A stretch of DNA of 64,000 bases, from assembly GCA_018806985.1 (NCBI GenBank), contig JADANN010000311.1, positions 682,001 through 746,000 of the forward strand, written 5' to 3'. The notes under the pieces were generated by a model. It was not told the DNA's origin. It did no database searches and saw only the letters and a list, made by a program, of their open reading frames with translations. The translations under genes and the position numbers were made by a program. Of the stretch, positions 36,401 to 45,400 are shown piece by piece (position 1 is the first letter of the stretch; each line of letters opens with the position of its first letter). The stretch comes from Angiostrongylus vasorum (lineage: Eukaryota; Nematoda; Chromadorea; Rhabditida; Metastrongylidae).

Positions 36401-39400
36401 CGGATTAGTTTCATATGCCCCATTCGCACTCAAGAGAACGAATATCTCCGAATGCTCCAATTATGTCTATCTAGGTCGGGAAATCAAGATGATGAACGAC
36501 CTAGCTCCAGAGCTGAGCAGAAGGAAACGAGCGGCTTGGGAAGCTTTCAAAAGCATCGGGGATGAAGTGAAGAGAACAATTCTTTGAAGAACACCCGACT
36601 CTGCGCCCACCTTTTCGACTCAACGGTAATTCCTGCCCCAACGTACGCGTCAGAAACGCTGTCGCTGCGTAAGCAAGATTAAAGATCACTCAGCGTTATA
36701 AAACGCGCAGTCGAAAGGACGATGCTAAGAGCATCCCGTTTCACACAAGTAAGAGATGGGATCCGAAGCTCCGACCTGCGTTAACGATCAAAAATGAAAG
36801 ATGCCGTTCTGTACGCCCAACAGTAAGGTGGGCTGGTCAAGCAATGCGTATGAATGACAACCGATGGACAGGAACCGTTAGTGACTGGATTACTCTGGAT
36901 GTCAAACGTACTGCAGGAAGACCACCGATCCGATAGTCAGAGTTCTTCACGAAGAACCTAGAAAAAAAATATGATGCTCGACGAGTCCCTAGAGCGAGCA
37001 AAACCCACTGTGTTACTCTTGCACGCGACAGGGAAAAATGGAAGATTTACTGGCGCCCGCTCGAGTCACTCGACAATCAACGAGACTACTGGTGATACAG
37101 GTGATTTTAATGTACATGATCATCTGCCGAACTCCTTGGGTATTACCATATTACCATAGCAGTGGAGTGTTAGAACATTGGTTTCACCCATATTATACAA
37201 TATTTTACCAAGGGCGCGTATGGCGCAGTGGTCGGAGGCGCCCTGTTACACAATTGTGGGATCGATCCCTCGCACCCATGGCACATCAACCTTTCCATCC
37301 CTCCGGGGTCGGCAAATTGGTGCCAGACTTGTCTGGGAGGATAGCAGCACTGGCTGCATACATTGGTAGTGCACCGCGAGTCATTCTAAAGGCCAGATAG
37401 GCATTCATTCACCTCCAACGATGCTTAATGAAGTCGAGTGCATGGCGCATCCGTCAGGGATTGATCAACGCCGAGAGCTTTATCCTTTATCCTTTATTAC
37501 CAAATTATTATAGAATGCAAACTGCTTTATAGTAAAGAAGTTTTTTAATCTAAAGTATGCTGGTATAGTTTGCTTTCTTATTTTATTTGTACTGAAATAT
37601 CCCATTTTATTATATTTGATATATTATCATCCCATCAGGACACTTCAGAGAGGTATGATTGATTGTACCAGTATATGGGAAGTATTGATTTATATTTCGG
37701 CAAAATGGCAAACACTATGCAAGTATGTGAAAACATCGATGAAAATATCATAAGTAAGCGTAATTATATAAGATTTAGTATTAACTACTTAGGTGTATGA
37801 AATCGCTGCGGGATTCGCCATTTTATCAGAAGTACCTCCCATACAAACGACCTTTCCATGCTCATCTGGAGTCACTCATAATTGTAAATTTACTGCTAAA
37901 TTCTAATATTACATATTACTTTCATTCAACGATGATACTACTATGATTTTCTGTTAAGAAGAGTGCTGAAGACTTCTTTGACGAAACCGTTGAAAGTGTA
38001 CAAGACGTTGATCCGTGTAAAGAGTTGCTGAAATTACTAACTGTAATGAATGGCAGTTGCTCAAGATTCCAGCAGTATGCAAATATTGTGCGTGAACTTG
38101 GGAGAATCGACTACTCTCAAGTTACTCTGTCCATATGGGATAGGATGGTAGGTTGTTCTTCCTACCTTTTTTACCTTTTTGGTTTTTTTTAAATATATTA
38201 TTTGCCGTAAGTGCACATCTATTGCACTGTAGTAGTAAATACTATTTCCCGTTAAATTTTTTTCGCACGACCCGTCTTCACGTCTACTGTGCGGATCCCA
38301 GCACTTCTCACATTCGATTCGTTTCCGCCCATCCATCATCCACGAAGGCCTTGGAAAGTTTACGCGTGGCTTCGGCTGCTGCTTGACGATTTTCATTTCA
38401 TTTTGAATGTCGTGGAATTCTGGTCGAGTCGATTCTCTCTGTAGTGCTGAGATAGCCTTATTAGAGCGTTTCTAGATAGATTGTAGGGAAAGTTTTTTTT
38501 TCCGAGCAATTCCCCAATTTCCCGACTCTGGAGGGATGAGAAGCTTGGTGGGCCTGGGGGCGCGATCGAACCAGAGCCGTGCTCGTGGTGATCGGCATCA
38601 CTACCACTGCGCTATCCGGCCCATAGTAGACATCCTCTGTTCCTCAGAGCAAATACTATTAGGAATACTATTGTGAAAATTTTCATCCGCCCCACACTTC
38701 GCAAGAGAACAAAGGCCTTTCAATACGAAAAATGTCGAAACCCTATTAAATCTCCATTTCACATTTCGATTGTCACTTCAGTTTCCTTCTGACCTTTCTG
38801 CTTTTTAGTTTGATATCCTGCAAATCTAGTATTCGCCCGAATCAGCAGACTATTTCCAGTTCGGTGTCTGTTGTTCATGATATTGCCCTGAAACGCATGT
38901 ATCGCAATTTTTTAGCGGTGTCCTGCAGCTCATGCAGGATAGTTGGTTCGATCTTGTCTTTCCAACAAGCGAAGCACTAGACCTATTTGCGAAGGGAAAA
39001 CATTGAACAAGTGTCTTGATATGCACCCGAAAGTCACTTTATAAACCAAATAAGCGTTCGTTCTCCTTTATGATGCTAAATGGAATCGAAGGCATGGTGC
39101 ATCTCTAAGGGAATACTATCATTACTATCTTAATCTTTTTTATTTACTGCCTATTCTTTTTAGTGGCAGGGTATGTTGCGAAACATAACTTCTGTGACGC
39201 TGAGATATTTACAAAACTCCGGATCACAGGTGTCTGCGGTAGGGAACGAACGCGCTATTGTCCCTTTTGCGGGGAGTAGCGCGTTCACCACCACACCATG
39301 CCGGCCCTTCGTTTCCCCTGTCTCTCAGCTAGTTCTATCGATCACTGCCGTCAGCAATCACCCTGAGCGGAGAGACAGGGAAACGAAGGGCCCGGCTGGT

Positions 39401-42400
39401 GTGGTGGTGAACGCGCTACTCCCCCGGAAAGGACAATAGCGCGTTCGTTGCTCACCGTAGACACCTGCTGTCCGGAGTTTTGTAAATATACAATAGCGCG
39501 TTCGTTCCTCACCGTAGACACCTGCTGTTCGGAGTTTTGTAAATATGTCAGCATCATTGAAACTATCATTACTATTTCCCTAAGAGTTAGTATAATATCA
39601 TAAATTTCTTCATTGTTTGCTAATCCTTCCAATGGTTTACCGTCTCATCGTGGCTGGGAGAAGTTCGTTGGGTGGTTGCGTGTTGGGCTGCGATGTGCGG
39701 CGGGGGTTTCATCCCTCCAAGCTGAGAAGGAGTCTGGCGCTTCCATCGGGAAGCCCAGCTAAGAGTAAACCAATACCAGGATCCATCACCGCCCTGATGT
39801 CAAACTAGTAGCATGGTGGCAAATCTTTCTCTGATCCACAAGGACGGCGAATGCCCATGGTGGTGGCGACCTGGGACAGACTTAGGCCAAGCTGACCTTG
39901 GGACTCTAGGAAAACACAGCGGCTCAACCAGCAAAACTCCGAAAAAATGGAGAATAAGCTGGGGTCCGCACAATCAGTGAGGATTGGCCGTCCAAGTATC
40001 AAAGTAAGTAAGTTTACTAATCTAAGCAAGCATTCAGTTATTAATATTTTGACTGTAATGTGAAGCACCGCTAAGAGAAAAAAATTTGATAATAACTCAG
40101 TATGTCGTGAACTTTATGCGAGTTTCCGAATTCATGGACAAATTGTTTCTGTCAATCAAGGGAACCAAATTAAAAAACCCTTGCTGCTATTTTGTGCTCA
40201 CGAAGGGTCATTTCGTCAACATGAATTTTACAGCTAAACGAATACCTCACATCAGAGTTGATGAGTGAACGTAAAGCCGATCTTCGGTCACAGGTTTGTA
40301 GATAATTGATTTCATGATTACGAGAAAAGATTCTATACTCCACTGAGCAAGATATAGCATTCAGATTTTTCTTGGTTCAATATTTCAGTTAAAACTCTCA
40401 GCGAGCCAGGATCCGCCGAATGAGGATGACCTGGTAGATTTAGTTCGCATACATATGGCGTTTGTCGAATTAAGAAACTATCGACTTGCCAATCGCGTGT
40501 GAGCAGCATCTTATCTCCTATTCTTCAGTGTTGAAAGTAAACTAGTAAAACTGAGTATCAAAGAGAAAAAAGCTGGGGAATGGCCTATAAAAGGAGTATG
40601 TTTTGGAAACTAGTGATGTTGATCTGAAATTTGAATCTGACAACAAGCAGTCATTCCGTAATTCACATTTAGAACAATGCATAATCCAAGGTAGAAGCTT
40701 TACTTGAAGTGAAATGTAATGTACATTTACTATTTAAAGAAAGGGACCATTCTTTTTTTACTTACCTCACAGGTGATACTCTTGATACTTGTCAGAATTT
40801 ATACGTTCAACAACAATTTCCCTATTTGATTTTTTACTTTGAAGAGCTCGATGTTCATCTCAGAACATTGTGCTACTTAATGAACTGAAAAGATTTCAGA
40901 TTGATAAATATTTTCAGAAGAGGTAAAGATTTATCAGAATGGTATGGTCTTTTTAACAGAGGGATAAGAAAATTCCTAGATCTAGCCAAGGAGAAGGCAC
41001 TAGCACGAATTTCACTTAGCTGTCAGCTTGATGTTCCTGTATGTTTTTTTTTCTCCAGTGCTAACATTTGTCTTCAATACAGATTTGATATTCCACCAGC
41101 CATTTTTCTTGGGTACGTTTCAGATTTGCACATCGTCAAATGATATGCGCCATTCCAGCAGTCACATTGACGTGTGTCATATCATTGAGCAGGTTCGGAA
41201 CTTGTTAAAATTTTTTCTAATTCCAAAACGTAACATTAGAAACGTTTTCTTAAGCACTAACAAATGTCACTTCTAAATGAGGATTTCATGTGTAACCATT
41301 TCAAAATCCGATGCCGTGTTTCCTGAAAAATCATTTTCCTTGCTCTTTACAGATGACAGTGTGCTGGGAACGAATTGACGTTAGTGAACTCACGCTCAAA
41401 ATTGACTACACTAGAGCTTTTGTCGATATTCTTTGTGATATTGTTATCACATATACTCAGAAGGTAATTTACCCGAAAATAACTTAATCGAGTGGAATTC
41501 ATGCATTAGCAACGTGGTAATGGAATGCTCGTTAGGAACGAGAGTAAAGTTTTTGCCGTCTTTGTGGTGCAATACTTTTAAAAATCATAAAATTAAGATG
41601 AAACCAAAGACAAACAAGAGAAAATTGAAAGCATGGTCCTAATCTATCGAACGCGGGTTCTTGGGAATAGGTTTCGCATTACCGTTCTTAGTGATCCTGA
41701 AATCCCAAGTTTCTCGGAATGTATGATCGTGAAGGGTAGGAAAGAAATTACTGTGTACACTACTGTTCGACACTCAAGGCGTATCCAAGACGAAGCAGTA
41801 GTTGATGACACCTCTTCTGCTATAGAACTTAGTTGGAGACGCTGGTTTGTGTGGTGGTGTGGGATGGCTTTCTATAACTTGTGAAGGGTCTGACTGAAAA
41901 GATTTCACTAATAAGTTTTCGTGTATCATTCCACATGCTCTTCTTCTTCTGCAGAACCATGAGATAGAGTTTGTTAATAAATTGTGGAATCGTTGTTCTC
42001 CTCCAATACGAGTGGCGTTCACTGTAATCCGAAATTGGATCGTCTCTCCATGCTTGTCGTTCTGCTGGACAACGAACATGACAGAGCCGTATGTGAGGTG
42101 TACTGAAGCTGGTTTCTTATGCGTTATGCAATACTGATCACTTCACGACCATTATGTTGAAGGATTAACATGCATTGAGATTGAAATATGTGATCACTAT
42201 AAAGTTCGACTCTTCGTGGAGTTCATCATGGAGGCTGTACATCGAAGCATTACACTCGGTTCCTCATGACTTTAAGACGATATGTCACAGGCGGTCACGT
42301 ATTCCAGAATTTTTGACACACTTGTCTATGAGGTACTGCCATAGACGGACAGTGCCATCGTTTCATAAAGCACTGGGCTTCGTTGGAATATCTGACCTAT

Positions 42401-45400
42401 CAAATTCGTAACCGATTCTCATGTCCAAAAGCCATGAAGCACAACACTGACTTTTCCGCGATACGCAGTACAAAAAATTTTCTGGTTTTTTATCTCTCTT
42501 ATTCTAAGCTAGGCAGCTCCGCATCATATTATGTGATTAATTTTGTGGTAGAATTTCTGTTCACATGTTAGAAAAAAAATCTAGGTGTCTATCAAATCTG
42601 GAATTTCGCCAAATACATCAGTTGATTCAGATATTCTACAATTTGGACACTGAAGGCTTCACCGGTGATATTCAAGTGTTTGTGCCATCACCGTTGCTAC
42701 AACTGGTAAATATTTGAATTGGCAGCTAATCGTTGAAACATTTACGGTTACGCTCTCCAACAAATTATGAAATTTCAGTTTTGTTCGGCAATCAACAACT
42801 GTGAACAAGTGAGGCGCAGTCTAATGATTCACGAAAAACTTCATTTAGACGACTTAGCGATCGCGTATGAGAGAGCCGGTCATGTTAGTCTTCAGAGTAT
42901 TTTACAACTTAGTGCTGTACTATGTCTCGCCAACACGAGATGCTTATTTTGATAAATCATATTTTAAAATTCATGTAGTTAATCTCATAGCTGTTAAAAC
43001 TACATTGTGTTTCGCACGCTTTGGCATAGTATGATGCGCCTAGTGGCAATGTCTGCAGATTGAGTAACAAGAGTTTGAATGTTGGTATATTTCTTCATCC
43101 AACTCAGCGCTACGAGTTTACAGCTTTTTTTCCAGTATATTCGGGGTTCTTCTTGATAGTTGCAGCGTAACATTTACTCAGCTGCGTTGTGATTACCTTT
43201 GAAATTACTCGTAACTTTCTATGCTGCTGCCAATCGTGCGATCTTTAGAATATATTGGCTAGATAGCGATCTTCAGATTAACCAACTTGAAGTTTGAAGC
43301 TTTTAGCAGCTAAAAATATAATTTAAGGGTACGGCGTCGTGGAAAACTGTTATTGAGCAGCGTCTTGAGGAGACGGACCTGACAGTTTGCACTGAAATTG
43401 ATCGGGTGGTCGGATTGCTCACATCGCGATTACGTCCTCAAATGAAAAAACATGTTTTCCACTTAGCATGGAGTCCAACGGCACACCCTGTGGAGGACTC
43501 GCTTAAGCCCTTGACTGATATGGTAAGCTCTTTTTGAGAGATTTCGGAGCATCGTGAAGAGAGAGTCTTTGTACTCTTAGTGATCGAGATTGTTGTAAGA
43601 CTACTCTTCTAGGCCTAAAAATAGTTAGCTTTTTTATTTTCTGCCTTAAAAAAGCTAAATATTGTGAATTCAACTACAGCATCAGCTTAACTGGGTTTAA
43701 TGCCGATATGTGCTCCCCAGATCAGTCCCGGTGACGGGTGATTGCTGACGGCAGAGATCGATAAGAACTAGCTGAGAGACAGGCGAAACGAAGGACCCGC
43801 ATGGTGTGGTGGTGAACGCGTTACTCCCCGAAAAGGACAATAGCGCGTTCGTTCCCCACCGCAAACACCTGCGGTCCGGAGTTTTGCAAATATCTCAGCA
43901 ATCTTGTGGTTGTATTTCGCCTAAAAATAGTGTTTCGCAACAAATGTATACATTATGTCACAGCTTTTTCGGAAGTTCTGCTTGCTACAAAACTCATACA
44001 AATGAGATGCCAGACGATTCTTACTTCTCCTGATTTCTATTCCTCGCATATTCCTCTTATAAATGATAGATGACTTGTTGTCTATTTAAAATAAGTTACT
44101 TTAGATTGACATCGAACTCTCGTCTGTGCATAAGAACCTTCTACACAAAAACTTTCTTCGAGTAATGTCAGCACTTGTTGGAATCGTTGCACATCTTCTC
44201 AAGGAATGTGTCGATGAGAATCCTGGAGTGAGGCTTATTACAGTAGCTTGATGTGTGACTTTCATTTCTATTGGTTTAAAAAGATTAAGTTCAATTTTTT
44301 GTATAGATGGAACCGGCATTTTATCAACGTCTTTTTGTGGCGTGGCATGTTCTTGTTGATTTTTTCCATGCAGGTGGTAAAGGGTTATCAATAGAAGTAT
44401 TAGAGACGTCTTCTCAGCATATGGCCTTGGTCAAAATACTATCGTTGAATCAAACACCTACGCAACAACTCATTGAGAAATACTACAAGGATCTTCTCAA
44501 GCAACAAGTTAGTCTTTTTCAATTCTACGATGTTCATTATAGAGTTCCTTTTATCGTTTTGCGCTTCTATTGACCGAAAGCAGGATGTGAGTTAGAGCTG
44601 CATTGTTTAGACATTTCTAAAATCCATAGATAGATTAAGACTAGATTGAATTGAAACACAATACCTTTGTGAATATTAGTATTATCAAAACGATACTTCC
44701 CCTTACCAAAAAGAGAGGAAGACGAACCAGTTACTTAGTAACCCGACACAATTCTCACCTTGTTTGCTATCGATAAACAATGCATATTGAAACGTCTGTT
44801 GAACTCTGCGAACATAAATCCCGGCTAACTACAGTGTGCGAATTTTGATTACCGTTCCATGTTGAGAATAAATAAAAGCTGTCGGCGTTCGTCAATCCCT
44901 GATGAATGCGCCATGCATCCGACTTCACTAAGTATCGTTGGAGGTGACTGAACGCATATCTGACCTTTACAATGGATCGCCGTCGCCTACCGATATATTG
45001 AACTAATGTTGCTATCCTCCCAGACAAATCTGGTACCAATTCGCCGACCCAGGAGGGATGGAAGGCTTGGTGAGCCTGAGGCGCGGCGACCGATCCCGTG
45101 TGTACTGCAGGGCCCCTTTAACCACTGCAGTACATGCCTCCTTCGTTTAGATCTACTAGAAAATTATTATTATTTTAACTTATTATTTACTGCCTACTCT
45201 TTTTAACGGCAGGATATATTGCGAAATATAACTTTAATGACGCTGAGGTATTAGCAAAACTCCGGGCCGCAGGTTTCCGATAGGGAACGAACGCGCTATT
45301 GTCCTTTTCGGAGAGTAACGTGTTCACCACCATATCATGCGGGCTTTCGTCTCGCCTGTCTCTTAGCAAATACCTCAGCGTCATTAAAGTAACTATTATT

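Noticed and set aside
38790..39005. Possible exon ([20 protein letters not shown]) after CCTGCAG
   Set aside because: Stop soon after and no matching donor; does not resemble the MUN block expected between 38151 and 40234.
41633..42079. Overlapping open frames on both strands in a MUN intron
   Set aside because: Tried as RTE or missing exon; neither fits convincingly.
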